A stretch of 64,000 nt of DNA from Marisa cornuarietis (lineage: Eukaryota > Mollusca > Gastropoda > Architaenioglossa > Ampullariidae): NCBI GenBank assembly GCA_004794655.1, contig SMMW01000025.1, positions 1,424,001-1,488,000 on the forward strand, read 5' to 3'. The position numbers and the translations under genes were made by a program. Below the pieces are notes generated by a model that saw nothing but the letters and a program-made list of their open reading frames with translations, made no database searches and was not told where the DNA came from. Of the stretch, positions 45,371-58,333 are shown one piece after another (position 1 is the first letter of the stretch; each line of letters starts with the position of its first letter).

Positions 45371-46349
45371 AAAAAAAGGGGGGGAGGAAGGACAGAGTTT
45401 GCAAAAGGAAGAGGACGTACATCTTGAAACAAATAAACAAAAAATGTGACAGCTGGTGTCAACTTTATCATGAAGGGAAGAACTTTATCATGAAGGGAAG
45501 ACAAGCCTTATCACCCACTACAGTCAAGTCTCTGTCACGTCAACGAGAAATGTGACAGAAGCGCTCGTCCGGTTTCGAGGACACGTCGCCAGGGGAGTTC
45601 ATATCCCGGTCGGCGACACGAGCCTCTTATGTGCAAAAATACACCTCTAACTCTTTGGGAGGCCCTCGAGTGTATGATCCGAGCTTCTTCGGGGGGATCT
45701 CCCTGCCACCCGGTATTCCATAAGTGCACTGTCAGTCTCGAATCACTTAGTGTTGAGTGTGTAGTCGCGACGAGGGGAGCCGAAGCGGATTTGGTATTCT
45801 GAAGTACTGGTGTCGTTATATCTAGATATAATACAGTGGTATACATGGAAATAGAAGTTCTACATAGGAGAATGCAGATAAGATAAGAAAGGAGGTGAGG
45901 GTACCATGGGGGACAACAGTAGACTGAGTCATACTCTAAGTAAACTTTTCGCGATTATTGAGCTTTTTTTTTAGAAAAAAAAAATCTTTAAGTTATCTCT
46001 TTACCTGCCATTGTGCCTCTGTGGGTGTGTGCATGTGTCTGTGAGTGCGTGAGAGAGTGACGGTAGGTGTTGGTGAGTGTCTTATCTCTTTTTACTCCTC
46101 TTTGTTGTCCTTCTTTTCGTACTCCGCTTCATATAGTGAATTCTCTTCTTAAAACTGCCTTTCTCTCCTGCGCACGCAGTCGGTCACACGCTCGGCGTGC
46201 CTCTGTCTTTTCTCAGAAAGCGCGTTAACCACCGAGTCGCTGTCAGTCCTCTCAGCTCCCTCATAGAAGAGAAAAGGAGGGTCAATCCGGCGGCGAACTG
46301 GTTTGATACATGTGTCGAGACAAGAGTACTTCTCCATCCACCCCTATTT
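45371..46349. other. Intergenic, nothing assigned
   Basis: Contains a 20-bp tandem repeat (GAACTTTATCATGAAGGGAA, twice) near 45460-45500. No recognised gene. Confidence 0.5.
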
Positions 46350-46515
46350 CTCGGGAATGGGTACCTGACTGTATAAAGGGTTGGGGAAGGTTAGAGTTAG
46401 AGGAGATGGGCTCCGCCCTCGTATAAAAAGCTAGCCCTGATAAAAGTGTGGCCTCTTACACCTCCATCCAAAACGATCGAAAAAAGGAATTAGGGAGCTG
46501 ACAATTTCATTTTCA
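46350..46515 (+). mobile_element. tRNA-derived SINE, family 2, copy 2 (head lost)
   Basis: Shares with 32986-33205: GGAGATGGGCTCCGCCCTCG, AAAGCTAGCCC, TGGCCTCTTACACCTC, an A-rich stretch and TTAGGGAGCTGACA. Confidence 0.7.
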
Positions 46516-47563
46516 TTTACCCCAGAGGAGGATCTTTGTCTAACCTGTTTGTGTTTCCGTTTAACCAACCAGCTGACTAAATACGATTCATTTCTATGCA
46601 CCATCTTGTATCTGCATTGCATACACGTATTCCGAAAGAGATCGCCACATAATTCACAGTTTCAAGCAGGAAAGCACACGGAAGCTCTTCACAAGTTCCT
46701 AGTCAAGATCGGGCAGAACGTCCACTAGAGGTGGAGTTGATAGATGACCTTCGAGAACCAGTAAACAAAAGTTATTATTAGGCTGAATGCCAGTGGTTGT
46801 GGCGCAAACAAAATCCTCCCACGGGTTCTCTCTAGCAAAGTACACTACTCAATACAACTGATAGTTCAGAAGAAAGACCGATTAGCATTATTCCATAAAA
46901 TAGACTAAAATTTATTTGTATTCTTCTTGCTTATCTTTGTGAGTCTGTTCTTTTTTAAACGTTTAACATTGTATGCCGGTACAGGGATTGGCCACATCTA
47001 TTTAAAACGAACAGTTACCATGGCAACATCCTTCTGAAACATAACGACACCCAATGCCGCACAGTCTGCGGGGGAAAATGGGGATTCCCCTTTGAACCCG
47101 CGACCCGATGTTATTTCCTCGCTCCTCACGCTTTCTCCCCTACCCACCCACCCAACATCCTCCCCCTACTGCCCATCTGGTGTTGTCACGTGTTCATGCC
47201 TGCTGTCTGCGTTCAGACTGTCGAGACGCTTGGTCTACCCTGGAAATTCCAGACCTTGCAGGGCCACTGGGTGCGTTTGCATTCCTCGTTCACTCAAGTA
47301 AACTCATGAAACTTGTCAGCCCTGGCAGGGAAAAAATGCCCGCTTCATTCGCTTCCAGCAATTGTTCTTCGCGATAGAACAAGAATATTTTTTCTGTGAG
47401 GATTAATATTCTGCTGATGTCCTCGTGGCAGAAGAAAATCTTGTAGTCAACTGACAAGTGGAAGCATGATCATCAATTTGATATATTTCGTGAGTTTTCT
47501 GCATAAAAACACATTTAGAAACCTAATCCGCTATTCACCCAGTTCTATATATATGTATGTTTA

Positions 47564-47603
<40 letters not shown>

Positions 47604-49778
47604 CATGTATGTGCGTATATACTTATGCCATTTGCTTATTGCTGCGTCTTGTACAGGTGCTCACTAATACAAACATTAGTACAAATACACACAATATGTC
47701 TACACGTGGAACAATGCACGTATCGCGGGGTGCGCGTCTCCATATAAGGCGAGACTTGCACTGACCAAGTGACCAGGAGATCCGCGTTCTACACACACCT
47801 GCATGCATACCTACATATGGACATAAAAATATAAATCCTTGTGTACATGCATGCACAGATATAATAGGTACATGCATATATTATATGTCTATAATAGGTA
47901 CATACGCACGTACGCGCGCACAGTCACACACATCTTGATACACACGCAGGTGAGCAGGAAGGTATCTCAACACCTAGCCGTTCTATCCTGGTGTTTAGCA
48001 AGGACAGGTAAAGGACAGGTATAGGACAGCTCGTTAATTACATCTTTCAGCTCGTTTCCTTGCCGTTATAAATCGCTTCGGTCTGTCTTTGAGCAGGAAG
48101 AGCCCGATATTTGATGATGAATTAATGTGAAGCTTCTTTACCAAACAGGACATCACACCGGTTTGGTAAAACGCAGGCCGCTTCCTTCTCACCTGCATGA
48201 AAAACGCGCGTGGTATGTGTGGAGCAGGGCGCGGTGAGAGCAGAGCCGGTGCTGAGATAATAATTAAAATAAAAATAATTGCTCTCTAGACGAAAGACAA
48301 GTGCTGCCCCACTCTGTAAAAATGTCGAGTGATTAAAACACATTTAAAAATTGATTTTTTTTTATCAAACTGAGGCTATAAAAAATCTCACTTTCTTCGT
48401 TTTCGCTGTGAATCTCTCCTATCTATTGAATGGATATGGTGGCCAGCACCACCAATATTTCTTGCAGCATTGTTGTCCTCAGACAAGTTTTAGTTAATTT
48501 TCTCTTTGAGATAATTCGTTTTCCTTGGCTACAGAAACTGGCAGGGTCAGTACAATTCTAAGTGAAACTGCAGATGTGGTACGGTGCTTAATAATTTATA
48601 CTGGACAAAGAAAATTTAAGCAATTTTTGGATTCATTCCACTGTTATGTGTTTGCTGGCAAATCAAATCACGAAGTTCGTTAGCATTAAATAAGCATAAA
48701 TGTATCATTATTTCAATATTTGTAGACGAATGGGTGGCAGATATATGTAAATATGATCGACCAGAATGATACCATCCCTGGCATCATTCGTCGCTTAAAA
48801 TAAAAAAAATGCCTAATGGCATAACCAAACTTTTTTAAAATCTGTACTTTGTGTACCTCTTTCAAGCAGATTAATTTTTTTTTTAATACAAGAAAAATTG
48901 ATAATAAAGATTAAACTTTTCTACGAGAATAGGGAGTTTCTGTATTTACGCATAATTGTTTTTAGAGATTTTATTTAAGGCAAACATTTGTACAAAAATT
49001 TCCTTGTCACACACACACCCTTTAAGCACCCAAAAAAACACAAGGAAAAGGGGAGGGAAGGAAATACGTGGAAAAGACGAGAGAGAAAATAAAAAGGGAG
49101 AGAGGAAAACAAATCTTTGATGACACAGTTGTCTTTTAGTGCAGCAGTTCTAATAGAAAAAAAGAGAGAAAGAGCTAAAGAGTGGAACCATCATGTCTGA
49201 TGGCACCAGATGTCTTTACAGCTGTCATTAAAAGAACGGCTTCCATAAAAATCCCATGAATCGATCTCATTGCTGTTAAAATTTCTCTGATATTTGTTCC
49301 ATATTCTGATGGCATAATCAAAAATAAAACATTTTATAGTTTAAGAACTGATTTTTGTAATGTTTAATTTTTCGCGGATTAATAGGAATGTGGGTTTCAA
49401 CCTAACGTACTGTTGACTGAATTGGGTGACATATCTGGTCATGAGGTAGGCTGCCAACATGATTCAATGAGGCCACGTTTAGAAGTGCGACTTCCGTGGC
49501 TAGGGGTGGCGGTGAGAAAGACAGAAATGAAGTACCCGAGGTGTGTGTGTGTGGAAGCGAGACAAGCTGAAGTGCAAGTGCTTTGGAGGAATATCATATG
49601 TATATAATATTATATATAAAATTTGCCTTGACAGTTCAAATTATTGAATGCATTTGATAATTTTGATATCGTTTCTAATCCTAGAAAGACAATATACGAC
49701 GTCTGTGTCGTGGCTGCTCGCGTGTGTGCGTATATGTTTGGCTCTGTATTGTGTGCATATGTGTCACTGTGTGAGTAC

Positions 49779-49779
<1 letters not shown>
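46516..49779. other. Intergenic, nothing assigned
   Basis: Contains (TCTG)n at 47562-47602 and AT-rich sequence from 48240 to 49400. Open frames are short and show no domain. Confidence 0.5.
47562..47602. repeat. (TCTG)n tetranucleotide array
   Basis: About ten uninterrupted TCTG units. Confidence 0.97.

Positions 49780-49840
<61 letters not shown>
49780..49840. repeat. (TG)n array
   Basis: About 60 bp of uninterrupted TG. Confidence 0.98.
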
Positions 49841-49841
<1 letters not shown>

Positions 49842-49964
49842 GTACGTGCTCGCATGCGATGTTGTATAATAGATACTAGTGTGCATACGATGCTCTGTAT
49901 TGTATATAAATACATGTGCGCGCCTGTGTATTACATATTACCTGTGTATACGTGAGTGTAATAC

Positions 49965-50094
49965 AATACAATACAACTTTATTTATCCACAAAGGCAATT
50001 CCAGATAGTGCTCGTACTAGCAGTAATACATAGACATGATATACAAGAGATAATACATGTTGAAATAATTTTTCTCTCTCTCTCCCTCTCGCAC

Positions 50095-50190
<96 letters not shown>

Positions 50191-50700
50191 TCCCAGCAAC
50201 AGTAGATAGTTTGTGACCTGAGGTCACCTCATGCTAGTACAAGATGACGGCCAGTAGAGTAAATCAGGTAAATGGCACGTGGAATGAACGATTGGTTTTT
50301 GCAAACTGGCATCGCGTACCTACAGCCAGACCGCAAGAGTGAAAACTCACATACCAACACATGATCAGAAATAGAGAAGATACGGGAGGCCTTCCTAAGG
50401 ATTTACTGATGACAGAAAGCCGCCAAGTCCCTCTGCGTGGTTCCAGTGATCTTGGAACAGATATTAACAAGGGAGACCAGACTATTCCTGTTCCCTAGAG
50501 AGAGGCTGTGGAACCAGGAGATGAAAGAAAAAATGATGAGACTTTCAATGAAGGACTTATAGAACCGAGTGTGGAGGACAGAGCTGACAGAGAAAGATTT
50601 GAGTTTCTGTAGGAGGTACAGGCGTTGTTGGCTCTTACAGAGAATTATGACAGTGTTATTGTCCCATTTAAGCTTGTTATCGAAGATGCACGCATGTGCT
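49965..50700 (-). mobile_element. CR1/L2-like LINE 3' fragment
   Basis: On the minus strand: QQRLYLLQKLKSFSVSS, RFYKSFIESLIIFSFISWFH, RNSLVSLVNICSKITGT and EFSLLRSGCRYAMPVCKN, the usual last part of CR1/L2 reverse transcriptases, then a CA/GT-rich 3' untranslated region and the end GGATAAATAAAGTTGTATTG. One in-frame stop. Same family arrangement as 28555-29185. Confidence 0.85.
50097..50189. repeat. (AC)n array inside the LINE 3' untranslated region
   Basis: About 93 bp of AC with GC interruptions near 50139-50145. The other copy of this LINE (28555-29185) has a short GT-rich patch at the equivalent place, so the array probably grew from the element itself. Confidence 0.95.
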
Positions 50701-52489
50701 GCTGTGCATTAGATGTGTGTGTATGTGGGTATTTTTTTTATTTTATTGGATGTATGTAGCGGCGTGTTCTCGCTTATGATGCTGATATTCTTGTATAAGT
50801 TTTTTGGTTCCAGTTCCTCGCTGTCCATGATTACATCCTCACGAAATATAATTACTCTTTACATTTTGTTTTAAAGACTTCTTTTAAAAAGTTTCGCTTA
50901 AAACACCAAATAAACTGTATTCACATACAGTGGTCTACTTTAACAAACTAATACGCAAATCCCTAGAATCGTAGGGCTAGATATTAAGTGAAATGCTCTT
51001 TGAATGCAGTTTTCCGCAGTAACAACGTGCACAACCCCCTCTTTGACTGCTTATGATGAATGATAATCGGGATCCTGAGCTGGTTTGCATGTGATGTCTT
51101 GAAAATACGTTTTAAGTCGCTGGTGTCAAGTGCAAGTCAACAGCTGCATGGTGAGAACAGTCTTACCACTTGAGACCGGCGTCTCGAGATCCACTTTCAA
51201 CATTTCCCATGCACACCCATGCGTGATAAATAAAATGTCTCTCAGCTCGCTTGTTACCTGATAAATTTCAAATAGGTGGTTTTTTCTAATATACCTTCGT
51301 TGAAAGGTCTGCTTACACTACACATAGGAAGCAAGTCCGAACTACAGCTACAAGATCAGAGAAAATAGAGCCCATGTGCGCAGAACACTCCTAAGTTTAA
51401 GTCCTGATATTTTATGAGCGCTCTTTGAACGTGGTCCAATGAATTATATATATATATGCAGATCTTCTAGCAATATAAACCTACACTATAAACCAAAAGA
51501 GTTTCATTTTTGAACATTTCTCATTCATTAAAACTGTATACTTGTATATGCCTGAAGGTAATTTGAAATGTCATAATGTGTCATAATTCACATACATACA
51601 AATATATTAAAATATCAACTAGAATGTGTTCGTATAAGGATATATTTCACTCAAAAACACATTCTGACATGTTAAAGAGGTTCCGTATCACATGTGTAGT
51701 AGACAAGTGTGTAGAAATTGTAGCAAATTTGGCCTAGAGTGTAACATGGTGTTTGATGGATTTGATAGTCGTGTCAGCCGACCTTCTGACAGTCGCATCG
51801 TCAAGTGTAGCCGACATTCACTTGCAAGTGTCAGCTCGGCCAAGTATTGTCACACTGGCGAGCGGAACTAAACAGGATGAAGTGCATCCAAGCATCCGGT
51901 GACATCATGTTATTGCCTTCACTATAACGGGCCTTGCCGCCAATAAAATGGAGAAATGGCCGCATTTATTTCAGCAACACTCTGGCGCAAAGTCCTAATG
52001 CTTTGCCTTTTGTTTTGCGGTGGTTTTAACGTTTCTTTCGGGAAATATGATTTTGGTCATTGCATTTTTCAAAAAAAAAAAAATGGCCACTCTTGCTTGT
52101 TTGGTCTTTGTTCGTACTCGTTTCTAAGGCCATTTTGTTCTGTCTTCATCGTTTAAAGCTTTTGTGCTAGCAGGGACGGCCTTAGGTACCTGCAAACTGT
52201 GCACCTGCCGCCAAATCCCAGGGGCCGCCACGTCAATATGTATTGAATGCAAAACAGAAAGAGAAAATAAGGACATAGCTGACGGCAATGTGGCTGAAAA
52301 ACATGTGTTTCTTGTTAATTAGAACGCTGTATTTCCCAATGATTCTGGAGTCGGAGTAGCAAGCTGTAGTATTATAAAGTTCTTCCGTAATGAGAATATC
52401 ATTGGCCGCCACTTGATTTTATTGTCATTGGCGGACTAGTTTGCGTACGCGTGCGCGTGTGTGAGCAAGTGAGTTAGTGAGCGGTGGCG
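50701..52489. other. Intergenic, nothing assigned
   Basis: No recognisable gene or repeat. A short open frame at 51956-52156 is crossed by an A run and not convincing. Confidence 0.5.
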
Positions 52490-52615
52490 ATGCAGGCTGA
52501 TTTTTAAATGGACCAACACTTTACCATCTCGTTGCCTACTCTTTCAACCCTTGACTTCCTTGCGATATAGCACACGCTGCTGACACGGCGTTAAGCACCC
52601 ACATGCAAAACCTCC
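52490..52615 (+). mobile_element. Degenerate SINE, family 1 (tentative)
   Basis: The end TTGCGATATAGCACACGCTG, then CTGACACGGCGTTAAGCACC and a C run resemble the family-1 end (TGCCGTGATATAGCCTTAGC, TGGCTCGGCGTAAAACACC). Diverged, head not recognisable. Confidence 0.5.
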
Positions 52616-52712
52616 AACCCCCCCCCCCCACCTTGACTGCACACGTCCGCACCACATAATTTACCAAGACTGTCGCTCTTGTCACGGTGAGATCGATATG
52701 TGTTTTGCATGA

Positions 52713-52718
<6 letters not shown>

Positions 52719-52779
<61 letters not shown>
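52719..52779. repeat. (AC)n array
   Basis: About 60 bp of uninterrupted AC. Confidence 0.98.
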
Positions 52780-52782
<3 letters not shown>

Positions 52783-53115
52783 CGATCTTGACCCGCTACA
52801 TCACGAGGCAAATGAGAAGCAGTCTCCTACGCAATCGAGAACTAGCCGCGACTGGTAACACAATCTGGCCTGCCACTCCCCTGGTGGGATCTGTTTCTTT
52901 TATCACACCTCAGCGTTCACAGAGCGACAGTTCCAGGCTAGGCAGAGGAGGGACGTGCTAGCTGAACTCCACAGCATAGTCAACCTGATCGAGCATTTCC
53001 ATGCTGAGCACAGTCTTTACGCGTACTCTTACGCAGAGAGGACAGGCGCGCAGCGAAGCATGCTAGCAGGCATTTGGAGTAAAAGCTCTGGTCAATCTCA
53101 CGACTCACAGAAGAA

Positions 53116-53200
<85 letters not shown>

Positions 53201-53240
53201 GTAGAGCACATTTTCCTGTGTGGACGAACGCTCAACGCGC
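53116..53240 (-). repeat. SINE-like tail with expanded (ATC)n microsatellite
   Basis: About 27 GAT units (53116-53198 on plus) followed by TTTGTAGAGCACATTTTCCT and CTCAACGCGCTGTACACG. On the minus strand this is the usual element end (AGCGCGTTGAG then GGAAAATGTGCTCTACAAAT) with its trinucleotide tail enlarged. Confidence 0.65.
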
Positions 53241-54220
53241 TGTACACGAAAGACTACAAAGGAACCGATAGTCAACAATTCCAGAAACACAAGCTTCAGC
53301 AAGCGGAGGACACCATGATAAACGTGAACGAAATGCGTGGAGGAAGATAAGGACTCGAGGAATAAGCGGATGAATATTTTTGATGAAAAAAGATATTTCT
53401 TTTCAGAGGCAGTTTCTGAATGGTAATATGGTACCCAATAACGCGGTAGCAAGCAGCAGTAACCAAACTGCAAAGCTGGTGGGCTGGTAGTGGGGCCCAC
53501 TACAACGTGGTAACCAGATTCAGTAAGGGTATTTGTCATGATAACGGTAGTGATATCAGCACTAGAAGCTGCAATGATCACGTGACTGAAATGTTTCGGA
53601 TTGTTGCGCTTCCGTTGCCGCAGTCCCTCCCTACCTCCACCGCCTGTCGTGCAGAAGTACCCTCCATGTCCTGGACGTGGTCTGGTTTTGTGAGCGACGT
53701 CGTCAAACAACAACGCGGAAGTGGCGCCCAAGCTCTCCGCATCAGGCGCTGACAAGGCAGTCTGACAGCCCAGGGAGGATTCGGGAACACGGATACATTT
53801 ATCATGACAAAAGAAAAAGATGACTTCCTTAAGCTGGAAGCGTTACCACAAGGTTAAGGGTGGGGGCGGGACAAGGAGTACACGAATATGAAGGACGAAA
53901 CAGCTTCATTTGATTGGGGGTTAAAAACATGCTTTTATATTTGAAGAGGAAATCGGACAGTTAGTAAATATTTTTGTCCGTCATCAAGAGCGTATGCTTT
54001 CTTTCATGTATTATTATTATTATTATTGTTCTTGTTGTGCGTGTTGATTATTTTTGTTTTTCGTCTCCGGGACAAAAAAGGAAGAACGAAAGAACCGTGG
54101 CTTTGTATTCTTATTTTTCTCCGATAAATGTCGCTGATATACATCATCGAAGACGACAAAAGGTGTTCTCCGTATTGTAATACAAATCTCTATTCCCCTT
54201 TCTTTCTTTTTCTCAAATTC

Positions 54221-54283
<63 letters not shown>

Positions 54284-55083
54284 GGGTGCGTGCGTGCGTG
54301 TTTAGTTTCTGCTAGTTTCCACCCGTCCTTTACATGGCTAATCAGCGACTTTTTAAGTTTGTTCGATCTTATGTTTACGATTAGGGTTAAATTTTAATGT
54401 TAGGATTTGGATTAGAGTAAATGCTTTGGCGCTAGCTTTCATTTATGAAAGAAACACTAGGAAGACAATAAAAGTCAAGGTTTGTTAAGCTGACAACCAC
54501 GTTCGGTCGTTCGTTCGCGCATGCGTAAAATAAGAGTTGAGACCAAGTCAGTGACAACTCCCCCAACCACAAAACAAGGCCCGCTTGAGGACAGCATCCA
54601 TTGGGACAACGCCAGCAAAACCACGTCAACATAGCTCTGTCGTTCTCTTTCCTCAGTCCGCCCACACCGTCGTCGCTTTTGCAGCCTGTTAACGGGCACG
54701 TGCAGCTGCGAGGCTTGTCTGGACCGCACGTGCGACAGGTCGGCGGAAGGACGACCCTGGGCAAGAGAGCACGTTGCGCGGCAGAGCGAGGCTGTATTGA
54801 TTTTGCTGTCTGCTGGTCAGTCGCGCATTCTGGCCACTGCTTTTAGCAGATGAATCGGCCCCTTTGGCAATGAAAGATTTTAGCGGTTAATCGACCGAAA
54901 GGAAGCCACTCTCATCAGCAGGGGAGTTAACTTCCCTTAGGCAAGGTTTGCTTCCCCTTTTAGTCACGACGACGCTACTGGGCGTCCAAGAAAACACGGA
55001 TGTGTGAAACAGTCAGCACGACTAATGACATAGAAAAAGGACGAACGAGAAAGAATATAGGAGAAGAAGAATCAGAAAAAGAA
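53241..55083. other. Intergenic, nothing assigned beyond (TG)n
   Basis: Contains the TG array at 54225-54280. A minus-strand frame of about 216 codons at 53105-53755 overlaps the (ATC)n tail and shows no domain. Confidence 0.5.
54225..54280. repeat. (TG)n array
   Basis: About 56 bp of uninterrupted TG, followed by short TGCG units. Confidence 0.98.
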
Positions 55084-55640
55084 CATGATGATGATAATAA
55101 TAATGAAGATTTTTATAGCGCGTATTCACACTCATAGAGAGCATGCTCTTAGCGCTTAAAACGAGGAAGAGACATGGACTAAGTGGATAGAACACGAGGG
55201 ACGGAAGAATAAACGACAGTACTAACGACAAACAGAAAACAAAGATAGAAAACACAAGAAGGCACCAAGTAACAGGAATAGAAAATATAGCGATTCTGCA
55301 GAGAAAGATGGGGAGAAAAGTAGCAGGAGCGGAAGGGGGGAGAGTAAGAAGGACGAGCATTGTGTGGACTGTGTTAGGAGTAATACACAAGGAAGAGGTG
55401 CGTTTTCAGTGCAGATTTGAAAGATTCAATTGTAGACAAGTGGCGGATATGGAAAGGAAGAGAGTTCCATTGTTTTGCTGCACAGTAACCAAAACTCCTG
55501 TGACCATCTGTTGTTGTTCTGGTGACAGGAACAGTTAGGATACGGTCATCAAACGAAGAGCGGAGTTGTCTGGCTTAACGTAAGAGATGAGAAGATGAGA
55601 GAAATTTCAGAGAAATTAGAGAAACGAAGCGGAGTAGAGC
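55084..55640 (-). mobile_element. Dispersed non-autonomous element with ATT tail, longer copy
   Basis: Read on the minus strand it ends TTAAGCGCTAAGAGCATGC, TCTATGAGTGTGAATACGCG, CTATAAAAATCTTCATTATT. Its first 200 bp from the tail match 58125-58333 almost base for base in the opposite orientation. The distal part carries TGGAACTCTCTTCCTTTCC and CTGAAAACGCACCTCTTCC, phrases typical of a widely dispersed invertebrate short element. Confidence 0.8.
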
Positions 55641-55665
55641 TTAAAGACAGCACAACATTTATTTT

Positions 55666-55950
55666 TTACAACTTATTGCATGTGTAGTAAAAGTTGTTTT
55701 GGGGCAAGACATATAATAGAAACTTGTCAAGCTTTACATTATCCGCCGGAGACGTATGTCCATACCGCACGTTGTAGCCCCATTCCCTCAAATGTACAGC
55801 AAATGCTTCCCTGGCTTTACAATTTGAGAAAAGTTCAGACACACTGCCGCTTGTTCTGTGGAGCCTAGATTCTGCTGCAAATATTCCCCAGCATTTCAAC
55901 TCTATCTTGACATCATTCTGATCGAAATCAAGGCGCGCGCACGCGTGCAC
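55666..55950 (-). CDS. Weak candidate terminal exon, unrecognised
   Basis: Minus-strand frame of about 95 codons (KIELKCWGIFAAESRLHRTS, REAFAVHLREWGYNVRYG) ending KLDKFLLYVLPQNNFYYTC..., stop, with AATAAA a few bases after the stop. Upstream it runs into a CA microsatellite, so the true 5' end is unknown. I recognise no family; it may be chance. Confidence 0.18.
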   Translation of the reverse strand: MHACARLDFDQNDVKIELKCWGIFAAESRLHRTSGSVSELFSNCKAREAFAVHLREWGYNVRYGHTSPADNVKLDKFLLYVLPQNNFYYTCNKL

Positions 55951-58124
55951 ACACACACACACACACAGCCAAACGCACAGGCGTGCACTTTCCATCTCCC
56001 AGAACTACCGCCCTTGTCACATGAATGACCGTCTCGGCATGGGCTGCATGGTCAGCGCATGTGCATGAAGACAAAGTTTATTACCGCACTGATGGGTCAT
56101 TTCCTCTGTGAGGCGATGTCTGGGGGTTTTGTCACACTCACCTTTCACTCTGACAGTTCTCTCTACTCGCAGGAGAATCTGATCGCCAAACCCATGCGAA
56201 TTGTCATCCACAGCTTGTTTTATTGTGCATGTCATATATTTTAAGCCTCTATTTTTTAACTTGCTTGCGTCCCATCTCGTTTAGTCCTTGTCAACTATAT
56301 ATCTGCCAGCGAAGCCTGATCGCCATACGCATGTGAATTATCTCACAGTTTTTATTGTGTAGACAATTTACTTTTTAAACCTGTTTGCGTCTCGTCTTAC
56401 TAATGCTTATTTAGTCCTTGTACTTTCACTTTGATTTTACATTTTAATCAATAATTCTAGATAAACCGACACTGGGAGCGGCGAAATACATGATGGTGGA
56501 AATCGTTTTGCATTTATCATTTTATATGCAAGTTGAACCACGCTTGTGGTAAAGCTCACACGACAAAGAGTTTTCAATAAAAACATCCATATGGGACTTC
56601 ACCAAGTGCAGCAAAATGTATGAAGACATTTTACAAGACAGAGACATTTCAGACTTTCACATAAGCCCTGATACACTGTATTCACTGGAGAAGGAAAAGG
56701 AAGCTAAGAATCTGGAATTAGGCTCATTCATCTGATAAATGGTTTTAGATAAGTCTGGCTAAATCAGGACGACCCGTTACATGAAGCATCTCGGCTGTGA
56801 TCTTGCTTGAAAGAGAGATAGTCGGCACCTCACGTGCAAGCCCAGAGACAGGATAATGGAAATGGATGCAAGAGGCAAATGCAGTGTCAACCCACATTCG
56901 TCAGAACCTTGATTAACAATGATCACACCCTCACTCGCAAGATACTGGGGTAGGGAAGGGAGGGGAGTTGGTAAAGAACAATGTGCTGATGGAGCTAAAT
57001 CAACCAGAAAGTTGACAGAAATGCAGACTACACAGGTTAAGTAGGGTGAAGGAACTTGACCATAACCACACACAAATCAAACCAAAACGGTCATTCCGTC
57101 CCAGACATCAGGTCACGGGACACCCCCAGATCCATGAAAGCGGAAGTTTTAATTAAATTCATCGAAGCTGGGTTGCACTGAGGGGTTTTGGCGAAGCAAA
57201 ATCCGTCAACCCTCACCCCCGATAAATTACCATCAGCTAAAATACTTGCTTATTTTATGACAGATAAGAATTTGAAGAACAAAGCCAATAATTGTTTTTA
57301 ATTTTAAAATATAAGTAGATCAAAAGTAGAGGTTTGGTGACAAAATGACATTGCAAAATATAAATTTTAGCATAGTTTAACAAAATAGCAATGGTACATA
57401 TTAACACAATTATTTAGAAAGTCTTTGTACTTATCATTAAGTAAGAACGGATCATGACAATTATAATCTGCTTTCTCTTTATGTGCATTGACCATCGTAG
57501 AATTTCGTTTTTTACATACATTTTATATCCTTTTATTTTTGTACATTTCAATTATTTAAACAAATGCAAACAAAACTATGTATATCGATTTCTTGATGCT
57601 ATATTTCTGAACTTTTCTCGCAAGATCTTCATCTGGTAGAAAAATCACCTTTTCAGTTTTCATAACTTTCAGTTAAATCTGGAAAGCTTGTTAATTTCGT
57701 AATTAACTGATGTTGCTGCCTTGTCAAATGCTAGTTTTTGTTGAGTTTAGAATATATCGTAATCTTTGAGACAGTAGTATGTGGTGTGAAAATGTGTTGG
57801 ACATTGTGTGGAATTAATTGTCTCTAAGGTTCAAGCTTTCCAAGCACTATGGTAAAAAAAAATCCACCCTTCTGGAGATATCTTGACACCAAGAGACCAT
57901 GCAAGAAAGTGAAGGCAAGGTGATTAACCACCTACTAATTAAAAGCGTCTCCACGTGATTACAAACTGGTCCGAAGCTTAGTCTTGCGTATCGCCCCAGT
58001 AGAAGCTGGAAATTTATCCTCCTCCTCCTCCTCCTCCTGCTCCATTCTTCTCCTGACGCCACCGTGAAACATTTTCTATAATCATCGCTGTTTGCGCATC
58101 TTCAGTTTTAAAATTCTCTGGCAT
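55951..58124. other. Intergenic, nothing assigned
   Basis: Short (AC)n at 55947-55967; AT-rich sequence 57240-57640; CCT triplet run near 58017-58038. No gene recognised. Confidence 0.5.
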
Positions 58125-58333
58125 ATTGGGTTGTATTTTGTTGAATGCTACTTGGTGTCTTTTTGTGTTTTCCATCTTTGTTTTCTGTTTGTCGTCAGTA
58201 ATGTCGTTTATTCTTATGCCCTCGTGTTCTATCCATTTAGTCCATGTCTCTTCCTTGCTTTAAGCGCTAAGAGCATGCTCTCTATGAGTGTGAATATGCG
58301 CTATAAAAATCTTCATTTATTATTATTATTAAT
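58125..58333 (+). mobile_element. Dispersed non-autonomous element with ATT tail, shorter copy
   Basis: Nearly identical to the tail-proximal part of 55084-55640 in inverted orientation: CTTGGTGTCTTTTTGTGTTT, CCCTCGTGTTCTATCCATTT, TAAGCGCTAAGAGCATGCTC and the tail TTCATTTATTATTATTATT. Confidence 0.85.

Noticed and set aside
47092..47377. Plus-strand frames rich in Pro/Ser/Cys
   Set aside because: C-rich non-coding composition; two overlapping frames equally open, no domain.
53105..53755. Minus-strand open frame of 216 codons, the longest in the window
   Set aside because: Its last third is poly-Ser from the (ATC)n repeat and part lies in a SINE tail. Composition is irregular, there is no domain, and the start is not an ATG.
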